Shown: positions 1 through 8,846 of the stretch, piece by piece
How the letters are laid out: every line of letters begins with the position of its first letter
Position numbering within the stretch: the first letter of the stretch is position 1
Assembly: GCA_903831635.1 (NCBI GenBank)
Contig: CAIKYN010000135.1
Location: 1-8,846, forward strand
Origin: an uncultured Spartobacteria bacterium
GTDB lineage: Bacteria > Verrucomicrobiota > Verrucomicrobiia > Chthoniobacterales > UBA6821
Reading direction: 5' to 3'
DNA: 8,846 nt
Position numbers and translations under genes: made by a program
Notes under the pieces: model-generated
Told to the model about the DNA's origin: nothing
The model's input: the letters and a program-made list of their open reading frames with translations, nothing else
Database searches by the model: none

Positions 1-2
1 AA

Positions 3-131
3 TTCTTAGGATTTTATGTGCTCTATCTGTTTTTGGTTCTTTTGTTGATGGCATCTGTTCGCGATGGCCGTGGGCATAGAACTAAGACCTGCGAAACGCT
101 CGAGTGTTCAAAGAAATCTCAAAAAGGTTGA
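3..131 (+). CDS. C-terminal fragment of a possible membrane protein (5' end outside the window)
   Basis: An open frame enters from the left edge and ends at TGA 129-131, giving 42 residues. The first 19 or so are strongly hydrophobic (FLGFYVLYLFLVLLLMASV) and look like a last transmembrane helix. A short polar, basic tail with Arg, Lys and two Cys follows. This pattern fits the end of an integral membrane protein whose tail would face the cytoplasm by the positive-inside rule. The start and most of the protein lie outside the window, so no family can be named. The frame is short enough to be open by chance. It lies 57 nt ahead of the next gene's chosen start, so it could be co-transcribed with it. 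Confidence 0.35.
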   Translation, partial: FLGFYVLYLFLVLLLMASVRDGRGHRTKTCETLECSKKSQKG

Positions 132-188
132 GGAGACTCTTTTTTTCAACATTTCCCTGCATGCCCTCCTGTGGGAAGATTCAGTGCC

Positions 189-695
189 ATGAAATTGCTC
201 CCGGCTCTTCTGATCGTTGCTGTTTCTATTCTTCTGACAGCCTGCGCCAGTGTGAGTTCGACTGCGGTCTTCTACCAGCCAGCAACGGCGAATTACTATC
301 CGCCAAAGCCCTCGAATGCGATCATCCCGATTCTCAACGCCGCACCACTCCGTCCCTACTTCGAGATCGGGCGTTTCGCCTTCCAGACGACGCTAGGCTA
401 TCCCTTCGCGATAAATTCCGTTCTCTACAATGCCCATCGCGCAGGTGCTGATGCGGTGATCATCAAAAACTGCCAGAGTTGGACGGTTCCCTATAGCTAC
501 CTAGTCCCGCCCATGGTGGGGTATGTTCCAGTAGGCGGATACGGAGGATATGGGGGATGGTATGGTGGTCGCTGCGGGGGCTGGGGAGGCGGCGCTTATG
601 GCGGAGGTGTCGTGCCTGTTGTCTACCCCGGCTATGCGGGGTATTCTTATCAGAACTTTACCGGGATCGATGCCCGCATGATCATTTACAAATAA
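189..695 (+). CDS. Putative lipoprotein with Gly/Tyr-rich C-terminal region
   Basis: 168 residues from ATG 189. The N-terminus is a classic lipoprotein signal: Met-Lys, a hydrophobic core, then lipobox LTAC with the acylated Cys at residue 19. The protein is therefore probably a lipid-anchored envelope protein. I chose ATG 189 over an in-frame GTG at 171 because it gives a compact signal peptide and has a purine-rich GGAAG at 173-177; nothing Shine-Dalgarno-like precedes 171. The middle part (about residues 55-95) contains a pattern ending in AGADAVIIKN. It resembles the 'GADAV(I)' helix-strand of small envelope proteins of the YbjQ/RcsF/DUF4156 type, but this is only a fold-level guess. Residues about 116-140 are almost pure Gly with Tyr/Trp, then a short Pro/Tyr stretch and a folded-looking end (GIDARMIIYK). 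No enzyme motif is visible. It is followed after 7 nt by queH, so it is probably the first gene of the operon. Function unknown. Confidence 0.8.
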   Translation: MKLLPALLIVAVSILLTACASVSSTAVFYQPATANYYPPKPSNAIIPILNAAPLRPYFEIGRFAFQTTLGYPFAINSVLYNAHRAGADAVIIKNCQSWTVPYSYLVPPMVGYVPVGGYGGYGGWYGGRCGGWGGGAYGGGVVPVVYPGYAGYSYQNFTGIDARMIIYK

Positions 696-702
696 TCCGC
701 GA

Positions 703-1395
703 ATGAGTGCCGCTCCCTTCCAACGTCCAGAACTCCAGCCTCCCGGCGGTGAGAAGCGCGTCATGCTGCATTCCTGCTGTGCTCCTTGTTCGGGGGAGGT
801 GATCGAGGCAATGGTCGCCTCGGGGCTGGAGTTGGAGATTTATTTCTATAATCCGAACATCCATCCCCGCGAGGAATACGAATTGAGGAAGGTGGAGAAT
901 ATTCGCTTCGCCGAGGAGCATGGCATCCCGTTCACCGATGCCGACTACGATACGGACAACTGGTTCGCCAGGGTGAAGGGGCTCGAGTGGGCACCCGAAC
1001 GGGGGGAGCGATGCACGGCCTGCTTCGACATGAGGTTCGAGAGGACGGCGCTCCACGCTTTTGAAAAAGGATTCAACGTCATCACGAGCTGTCTTGGGAT
1101 CTCGCGATGGAAAGATATGAATCAAATCAACGGTGCCGGCGAGCGCGCCGCGGCCCGCTGGCCTGGGATGAGCTATTGGACGCACAACTGGCGCAAGGGA
1201 GGTGGCGCCGAAAGGATGATCGAGATTTCCAAACGCGAGGAATTCTACGCCCAGCAGTACTGCGGCTGTGTTTTCTCACTGCGCGACACCAACAAGTGGC
1301 GTCTCGCCAATGGCCGGCCAAAAGTCGTGATCGGCCAGGATTATTATCGCCGTGAGGAGCCAACGCCGGAGATCTGCCGGGAGGAACCGGCGTGA
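703..1395 (+). CDS. queH: Epoxyqueuosine reductase QueH
   Basis: 230 residues. QueH (formerly DUF208) carries out the last step of queuosine synthesis, reducing epoxyqueuosine to queuosine at position 34 of tRNAs with GUN anticodons. It is a cytoplasmic Fe-S enzyme, non-orthologous to QueG. The family hallmarks are visible: HSCCAPC at residues 23-29, the YNPNIHP motif at 49-55, GERCTACF at 101-108, a conserved SRWKD/N-Q-IN region around 134-143, and YCGC at 186-189. The paired, CxxC and CxC cysteines are the expected ligands for the 4Fe-4S cluster and adjacent metal. Start ATG 703 has no good Shine-Dalgarno and lies 7 nt after the lipoprotein stop, suggesting coupled translation. The alternative Met21 (763) would cut into the strand leading to the CCAPC motif, so I prefer 703. 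The stop overlaps the next GTG start. No other queuosine genes are in the window. Confidence 0.93.
   Translation: MSAAPFQRPELQPPGGEKRVMLHSCCAPCSGEVIEAMVASGLELEIYFYNPNIHPREEYELRKVENIRFAEEHGIPFTDADYDTDNWFARVKGLEWAPERGERCTACFDMRFERTALHAFEKGFNVITSCLGISRWKDMNQINGAGERAAARWPGMSYWTHNWRKGGGAERMIEISKREEFYAQQYCGCVFSLRDTNKWRLANGRPKVVIGQDYYRREEPTPEICREEPA
1380..1384 (+). promoter_or_regulatory. Ribosome binding site for the GTG start at 1392
   Basis: GGAGG, extended to GGGAGG from 1379, lies inside the end of queH with 7 nt between it and GTG 1392. It matches the anti-Shine-Dalgarno CCTCC at the 16S 3' end in this same window (6206-6210). It decides the GTG start of the DUF362 gene. It is the clearest such site in the operon. 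Confidence 0.75.
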
Positions 1396-2537
1396 GGATT
1401 GTAGCGCTGCTTGCATTCGTACTTTTTCCGCTGTGGACGGTCTGGGCTGACTTGCCTCCCCCGCGCCCGGATAGTGCCATGCAGAAGTCTGTAGTTTGGT
1501 TCGCTCTCGATTCTCAGGCGATGGGATCGGGGATGATGCCGAGACAGTCTGTTATCTCCCAGATGGTGGCGGGACTGGTTTGCGAGGTGACTGGAAAAAG
1601 CACGCCCGATGCCGCCTGGCGATCCCTGATCAAGCCGGGGGAGAAGGTCGGCATCAAGGTCGCCTCACAACCTGGTGCCGTTGGGGGAACTCATCCGGCG
1701 GTAGCACAAGCTGTCGTCGAGGGATTGGTTGCCGCAGGTATTAAGCCGGGCGACATCATCGTCTGGGATCGACGTCGCGAGGATCTTGTCCAAGCCGGCT
1801 ATGACAGGGTGCCCGGGCTGAATCTTCGCTGGATCGAGAAGGGGGAGGGATACGATCCTCGGGTAGTGGTAACGGCCACGGCGACCGGGCGTCTTGTCTA
1901 CGGGGATATGGGTTTTAAGGAATCACGCACTTCCTTGAGTGATATCCTTGGGCCAACCGCACAACTGAGCGAGGAGAGCCATGTCCCGATCATCCTCTCC
2001 CGTGACGTCGACAAGGTGATCAACATACCTTCCCTCTGCGACAGCTACTTCACGGGGATCAATGGCGCTCTGGCAGGAATGACGCTGGGAACACTCGATA
2101 ACTGGAGGAGATTTGGCAGGGGTGAGGGATACGGAGATTCAGCGCTTGCCGATGTTTATGGAAGCGAGTGGCTCGGCAAGAAAGTTGTCCTGACGATCAT
2201 GGACGGCATGGTGCTCCAGTATGCAGGAGGTCCCTACCCGAGCCCGGTAAACTGCGTGACCTATTCAACGCTTTTCGCATCCAAGGATCCGGTGGCGATC
2301 GACGCCACGGCACTGCGTTTGTTGGATGAACAGCGGGTGCTCTCCCGAATGCCCAAGGCATCACTGGATGGTGGGCATGTCGCCGAAGCAGAATCCAGAG
2401 GACTAGGTAAAGCGGATGAGAAGATGATTGTGCTCAAGCGTGTCGGTATTCGGCCTGTGCGTACGGATGGCTCAGGGAGCGGGAGTGAGCCGGCAGCTTA
2501 TGCGTCTCCTCAGCCGACCCCCAAGCCTCGTCTCTAA
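1392..2537 (+). CDS. Secreted DUF362 domain-containing protein
   Basis: 381 residues, GTG start overlapping the queH stop (GTGA, 1392-1395), with a good GGAGG site upstream. Residues 1-19 form a Sec-type signal peptide with a likely cut after VWA19, so the protein is probably periplasmic. The rest matches the DUF362 pattern: KPGEKVGIKV at about 81-90, THPAVAQAVVEGL at about 100-112, AGIKPGDIIVWD at about 115-126, a VDKVINIPSL segment followed by TGINGALAGMTLG, then a late DGMVLQYAGGP and KDPVAIDATA. The C-terminal 30 residues are a Ser/Gly/Pro-rich, probably disordered tail. Some DUF362 proteins carry an attached ferredoxin domain. This one does not: only a few scattered Cys are present, so no Fe-S cluster is expected. 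The biochemical role of the family is not established to my knowledge, and I assign none. The next gene starts 2 nt after the stop. Confidence 0.82.
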   Translation: MRIVALLAFVLFPLWTVWADLPPPRPDSAMQKSVVWFALDSQAMGSGMMPRQSVISQMVAGLVCEVTGKSTPDAAWRSLIKPGEKVGIKVASQPGAVGGTHPAVAQAVVEGLVAAGIKPGDIIVWDRRREDLVQAGYDRVPGLNLRWIEKGEGYDPRVVVTATATGRLVYGDMGFKESRTSLSDILGPTAQLSEESHVPIILSRDVDKVINIPSLCDSYFTGINGALAGMTLGTLDNWRRFGRGEGYGDSALADVYGSEWLGKKVVLTIMDGMVLQYAGGPYPSPVNCVTYSTLFASKDPVAIDATALRLLDEQRVLSRMPKASLDGGHVAEAESRGLGKADEKMIVLKRVGIRPVRTDGSGSGSEPAAYASPQPTPKPRL

Positions 2538-2539
2538 TC

Positions 2540-3415
2540 ATGGAAGCCCGGGAGATTCGCCATCTCCTTCGCGATCACGCGAGGACATTTGGCCTGACGC
2601 TCGGGATTTTACCCTGTTCCTTACGAGAGCCGCTTGGGCTCGCTTACTTGCTGGCGCGGGCGTCGGATACAATCGCTGATTCAGGCTCGATACCTCGCGA
2701 AGGAAGGGTCGCGCTGTTGGAAGAACTGAGGAGAGCATTGAGTGAGGGCGACTGTGACATTGGGCAAGCGAAGATACGTCCCGGGGAACTCAGCGACAGA
2801 GAGGGGGAGTTGATTCGGGCTATACCGCAACTACTCACTGCCCTGGCGGGTAGTGCTGACGGCATGGAGCTGATCACGCTTTGGCAATCGATCATTGAGG
2901 GTCAACTCTCCGACTTAATGAGATTTCCCTCGGAGGTGCCGCTCGCGGAGGAGGAGTTGGAGCGCTACTGTTACCATGTAGCCGGATCGGTTGGGGAGAC
3001 TTGGACTCTCCTGATTGCGAAACATGTACCGAAAACACTTCTTTATTCCGAACAGGAAATGAAGAGGTTGGGCTGCGAGTACGGCAAGGGGCTGCAGCTC
3101 GTGAATATCCTCCGTGACCGCGTGGAGGATAAGTCTCGGGGGCGTCTGTATGTGAAAAATGAGGATCTCTTCGCACTGTATGAACAGGCAGAGAAATGGC
3201 TTAGATCCGGAGCCATGTATCTGACGGGGCTGCGTCCCGGGAGGATTCTCATGGCGACAGCTCTGCCTCATGATCTTGCGGTTCAGACACTCAGGGAGAT
3301 CATACGTTCTCCCGATGCGGCGAGGGTCAGCATTCCGCGACGCGAAGTGCGGATGCTCTTGTTCCGTGGATTATTTTCCCTTGGCTTGCCGAGGCGCATG
3401 AATCCTGCTTCATAG
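2540..3415 (+). CDS. Squalene/phytoene synthase family protein
   Basis: 291 residues, normal for a bacterial head-to-head prenyl synthase. These enzymes join two C15 or C20 prenyl diphosphates, via a presqualene- or prephytoene-type intermediate, to give squalene, hydroxysqualene-pathway intermediates or phytoene. Both Mg-diphosphate binding Asp motifs are present: DTIAD (D43, D47) in LARASDTIAD, and DRVED (D193, D197) in the conserved block GLQLVNILRDRVEDKSRGRLYV-like region (184-205). EGQLSDL (120-126) and the YCYHVAGSVGETW helix (143-155) also match the family. The protein looks catalytically intact. Which product it makes cannot be read from these motifs. The first motif with neighbouring Ala-Tyr-Leu-Leu resembles squalene synthases slightly more than phytoene synthases. 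No second synthase, desaturase, FAD oxidase or cyclase gene is nearby, so it is not in a hopanoid or carotenoid cluster here. There is no Shine-Dalgarno at ATG 2540. The 2-nt gap to DUF362 suggests coupled translation. Confidence 0.88.
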   Translation: MEAREIRHLLRDHARTFGLTLGILPCSLREPLGLAYLLARASDTIADSGSIPREGRVALLEELRRALSEGDCDIGQAKIRPGELSDREGELIRAIPQLLTALAGSADGMELITLWQSIIEGQLSDLMRFPSEVPLAEEELERYCYHVAGSVGETWTLLIAKHVPKTLLYSEQEMKRLGCEYGKGLQLVNILRDRVEDKSRGRLYVKNEDLFALYEQAEKWLRSGAMYLTGLRPGRILMATALPHDLAVQTLREIIRSPDAARVSIPRREVRMLLFRGLFSLGLPRRMNPAS

Positions 3416-3420
3416 GCCGA

Positions 3421-4086
3421 ATGCATATCGCCGACTTCATTCACTGGTTTCAAGCCAACTTCATTCACCTCGACAAGAGCCTCGAAAATATCGTCCACGC
3501 TTATGGCGTCTGGGTGTACGCGATCCTCTTCGCCATTGTCTTCTGCGAGACAGGACTTGTGATCACTCCCTTCCTTCCCGGCGATGCCCTGCTCTTTGCC
3601 ATTGGAGCTTATGCGGCATCCCATCCCGGTGCAGGATTGCAATGGCCCATAGCCATGGGGCTGCTGATGGTGGCCGCGGTCCTTGGCAATCTCGTGAACT
3701 TCTCCATTGGAGCGAAGTTGGGTGGAAGCATCTTCAAGGAGGATGCTCTGGTCCTTAAAAAGGAGTACCTCGACCGCACCCATCTCTTCTTCGAGAAGCA
3801 TGGGGTGAAGGCTGTCGTGATGGCGCGCTTCCTTCCGATCTTCCGCACACTGGCTCCGTTCGTTGCCGGGATGGCCTCGATGGATCGACGCAAGTTCGTG
3901 CTCTACACCGTTGTTGGCAGCATTCTTTGGGTGCTGCTCATGATGTCGGCTGGGCTCTTCTTCGGGCAGATGCCCTGGGTGCAGAAACATTTCGAGGCCG
4001 TCGTGATCGGCATCATCTTCGTCTCGATGATTCCTGTGGCCTACGAGGCCGTGGTCCAGTTTCTGGAGTCCCGTCGCGCGCGCTGA
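3421..4086 (+). CDS. DedA family membrane protein
   Basis: 221 residues, the usual DedA family length (about 200-220). These inner membrane proteins are implicated in lipid transport; some flip undecaprenyl phosphate back across the membrane, others affect membrane potential and envelope integrity. The signature is clear: FCETGLVITPFLPGDALL at 41-58 and ARFLPIFRTLAPFVAGMA at 135-152. E43 and D55, and R136 and R142, keep the spacing of the functionally essential E39/D51 and R130/R136 of E. coli YqjA/YghB. Hydrophobic segments lie at about 30-50, 56-66, 77-97, 160-182 and 193-213, with re-entrant-type loops at the two signature motifs. The C-terminus is basic (ESRRARR-type end). It starts 5 nt after the synthase stop and is the last gene before the terminator at 4168. 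The exact substrate cannot be assigned. Confidence 0.92.
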   Translation: MHIADFIHWFQANFIHLDKSLENIVHAYGVWVYAILFAIVFCETGLVITPFLPGDALLFAIGAYAASHPGAGLQWPIAMGLLMVAAVLGNLVNFSIGAKLGGSIFKEDALVLKKEYLDRTHLFFEKHGVKAVVMARFLPIFRTLAPFVAGMASMDRRKFVLYTVVGSILWVLLMMSAGLFFGQMPWVQKHFEAVVIGIIFVSMIPVAYEAVVQFLESRRAR

Positions 4087-4167
4087 CAACTACGCCGATG
4101 CAGAACATCTCCCGGAGCCTTTAAAATCTGGACCCGGAGAGAGTCTTACAAAAGCCTCCTTTTTTAC

Positions 4168-4216
4168 ACGCCCGCCGATGCCCATAAAATCTGGGCCGGC
4201 GGGCGTTCTGTTTTTT
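4168..4216 (+). terminator. Strong rho-independent terminator of the protein operon
   Basis: A perfect 10-bp GC-rich stem, ACGCCCGCCG (4168-4177) with CGGCGGGCGT (4197-4206), is topped by an inner 5-bp stem GCCCA/TGGGC (4180-4184/4192-4196) and the loop TAAAATC. It is followed by TCTG and six T (4211-4216). It sits 81 nt after the dedA stop and upstream of the rRNA promoter. It would end the five-gene transcript and insulate the rRNA operon. Confidence 0.85.
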
Positions 4217-4242
4217 CGGTAGGAATGGTGGAAAAAATCAGA

Positions 4243-4255
4243 TTGGGCAGCCCAA
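4243..4255. promoter_or_regulatory. Perfect 13-bp dyad upstream of the rRNA promoter
   Basis: TTGGGCAGCCCAA is a 6-bp inverted repeat around a single A. It lies about 30 bp upstream of the -35 candidate, just before the A/T tract. It could be a protein-binding site acting on the rRNA promoter. It could also be a short back-up hairpin, since AAAAG and seven T follow. The sequence shows the symmetry only; the role is inference. Confidence 0.35.
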
Positions 4256-4314
4256 AAAGTTTTTTTAAAAAAAGTGAAAGAATTCGTTGACTCTAGGAAG
4301 AACTCGTATAAGGT
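4254..4314 (+). promoter_or_regulatory. Probable rRNA operon promoter with UP-like A/T tract
   Basis: Runs of A and T at 4254-4284 (A5, T7, A7 then GTGAAAGAATT) sit directly upstream of TTGACT (4287-4292), one base off the -35 consensus. The -10 is either TATAAG (4307-4312, spacer only 14 nt) or TAAGGT (4309-4314, spacer 16 nt). The start would fall near 4320. An A/T-rich UP element in front of a good -35 is typical of strong rRNA promoters. Its position, between a terminator and 16S, supports the call. The short spacing leaves the exact -10 open. Confidence 0.6.
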
Positions 4315-4371
4315 TTTCAATCCCAGCAGGGACCTCAGTCACTCGCTCGGGAATGTTCTTCGCCAGTCTGC

Positions 4372-4394
4372 CTCGTGTACTTGAACAGTACGAG
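4372..4394 (+). other. Bulged hairpin in the rRNA leader
   Basis: CTCG-TG-TAC pairs with GTA-CGAG: 7 bp with a 2-nt bulge around the loop TTGAACA. It lies about 50 nt after the predicted start, where rRNA leaders often carry boxB-like hairpins ahead of boxA. Functional role inferred. Confidence 0.35.
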
Positions 4395-4476
4395 TAAGCT
4401 CAGGCGGCCCACAAATCGCTTCCGTGATAAACGAAAGCAACATGGGTCGGCTCACTTTCTCAGCAGCCACTGGCAT

Positions 4477-4487
4477 TGATCTTTGAT
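4477..4487 (+). promoter_or_regulatory. boxA-like antitermination motif in the 16S leader
   Basis: TGATCTTTGAT resembles the E. coli rRNA boxA (TGCTCTTTAACA). It lies in the leader about 200 nt before 16S, where NusB/NusE would bind. A second, similar motif precedes 23S at 6761. The match is partial. Confidence 0.4.
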
Positions 4488-4650
4488 AGCGCAGGTCCGG
4501 TTTCGCACAAGCATAGGAAGCCGGATGGATCATATACAAAAACAGCAAGAACTGAATTGTGCGTTTTTCGTCGATTTTCTTAATCGAAGTTTAATACAGA
4601 TCGTCCCTTGGTCACTACGGTGGCTAAGGAAAAGATGATGCTGGAAATTT

Positions 4651-4674
4651 GCCTCCCATTTAGCGTGGGATGGC
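4651..4674 (+). other. Hairpin immediately upstream of 16S
   Basis: GCC-TCCCA (4651-4658) pairs with TGGGA-T-GGC (4666-4674): 8 bp with one bulged T and the 7-nt loop TTTAGCG. It ends 8 nt before the predicted 16S 5' end, suggesting a role in precursor folding or 5' processing. Confidence 0.45.
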
Positions 4675-4682
4675 GCAAACTT

Positions 4683-6509
<1,827 letters not shown>

Positions 6510-6537
6510 ATTTAACCATAAGTCTTAGTCTCTAATA

Positions 6538-6614
6538 GGGCCTGTAGCTCAGCTGGTTAGAGCATGCGCTTGATAAGCGCAGGGTCACTGGTTCGAATCC
6601 AGTCAGGCCCACCA
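6538..6614 (+). tRNA. tRNA-Ile (anticodon GAT)
   Basis: 77 nt with an encoded CCA. The acceptor stem GGGCCTG pairs fully with CAGGCCC. The anticodon arm is TGCGC-TTGATAA-GCGCA with anticodon GAT, and the T arm is CTGG-TTCGAAT-CCAG. It reads ATC/ATT codons. It begins 28 nt after tRNA-Ala and is cotranscribed with the rRNAs. Confidence 0.97.
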
Positions 6615-6871
6615 CTTTCTACAGACTCTAAGTTCTAAACTTCTCATTAACAATTTTCATAGCTTCCGCTTTATTTCCGGGAGCCGATCCATCCGAACCA
6701 ATTTTTGGCTGTGTGGGATCCCAGGATCCGGCGCTCCCCGCGGGCATAGTCCCGTCGGAAGTTCTTTGACATCTGCAGATAGGGTAAAAAATTACAACTT
6801 TAGAGCTGAGTCCGTGAGCATACGGCGTCTTGAGACGACCGGTGTTCACCGAAATTTCAGAATGAACGATA
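6615..6871 (+). other. Spacer between tRNA-Ile and 23S, structured, no gene
   Basis: 257 nt without a gene. CTTCCG (6663-6668) can pair with CGGAAG (6756-6761). Inside it, GGGAGC (6679-6684) pairs with GCTCCC (6733-6738), with further GATCC/GGATC pairing, making a long compound stem that ends at the boxA-like motif. Small hairpins follow up to 23S. The region probably guides antitermination and 23S precursor cleavage. Confidence 0.45.
6761..6771 (+). promoter_or_regulatory. boxA-like antitermination motif before 23S
   Basis: GTTCTTTGACA closely resembles rRNA boxA elements (E. coli TGCTCTTTAACA) and lies about 100 nt before 23S, the usual place for the second boxA. It would recruit the NusB/NusE antitermination complex. 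Better match than the leader motif at 4477. Confidence 0.55.

Positions 6872-8846
<1,975 letters not shown>

Larger units (their letters stand above)
4321..4682 (+). other. rRNA operon leader, no gene seen
   Basis: About 360 nt between the predicted transcription start and 16S. I see no convincing protein gene on either strand. It contains a bulged hairpin (4372-4394), a boxA-like TGATCTTTGAT (4477-4487), a small AT-rich hairpin TCGATT/AATCGA (4571-4587) and a stronger hairpin just before 16S (4651-4674). These fit the antitermination and processing signals of an rRNA leader. No second promoter is convincing. Confidence 0.55.

Noticed and set aside
117..146. Terminator-like hairpin TCTCAA/TTGAGG followed by seven T
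   Set aside because: The stem is only 6 bp with a G-T pair, and the T run starts 6 nt after the stem, so termination would be weak. It also overlaps the possible stop of the left-edge frame.
104..451. Open frame of 115 codons overlapping the lipoprotein gene
   Set aside because: Composition is Ser/Arg/Cys-rich with no domain, and it overlaps the lipobox protein, which has a clear signal and better coding character.
536..606. G-rich, repeat-like DNA in the lipoprotein gene, considered as a tandem repeat
   Set aside because: The units are irregular and explained by Gly/Tyr/Trp codons. No exact period is seen.
3283..4089. 268-codon open frame on the minus strand opposite dedA
   Set aside because: It is antisense to an unmistakable DedA protein. 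The translation is His/Asp/Glu-rich with no hydrophobic core or recognisable domain, typical of a shadow frame.
4090..4548. Two short minus-strand frames between dedA and 16S (4090-4320 and 4339-4548)
   Set aside because: The first runs through the terminator and promoter A/T tract. Neither has a plausible ribosome site or a recognisable protein.
4571..4597. Possible second rRNA promoter (TAATAC at 4592) with the TCGATT/AATCGA hairpin
   Set aside because: No acceptable -35 box lies at 16-18 nt upstream, and the hairpin is AT-rich and short.

Overview
The window looks like a chromosomal segment of a member of the Verrucomicrobiota. The best evidence is in the 16S rRNA gene. At the site of the universal bacterial probe EUB338 it reads ACACCTACGGGTGGCAGC (5024-5041), the variant targeted by the Verrucomicrobia probe EUB338-III. 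The proteins come from a moderately GC-rich genome and include secreted and lipoprotein signals, which fits a diderm. I cannot assign class or genus without a tree.

Left part (about 1-4220): the tail of a possible membrane protein, then five tightly packed plus-strand genes. They are a Gly/Tyr-rich lipoprotein, the epoxyqueuosine reductase QueH, a secreted DUF362 protein, a squalene/phytoene synthase family enzyme and a DedA family membrane protein. Gaps are 2-7 nt, and queH/DUF362 share a GTGA overlap. This looks like one transcription unit closed by a strong intrinsic terminator at 4168-4216. The genes do not form one known pathway. QueH makes queuosine for tRNA anticodons. The synthase and DedA could both concern isoprenoid/envelope lipids, but that link is inference.

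Right part (about 4240-8846): a plus-strand ribosomal RNA operon. It has an A/T-tract UP-like element with a probable promoter near 4287-4314, a leader of about 360 nt with hairpins, 16S rRNA (about 4683-6213), tRNA-Ala(TGC), tRNA-Ile(GAT), a boxA-like antitermination motif and the first two thirds of 23S rRNA, cut by the window end. The tRNA order is Ala then Ile, the reverse of the usual spacer order.

I found no mobile element, CRISPR array, phage gene or evident new defence or metabolic system. The points worth a second look are the inverted tRNA order, the grouping of QueH with lipid-type genes, the odd lipoprotein, and an apparent complementarity between a leader hairpin loop and the sequence just after 16S.
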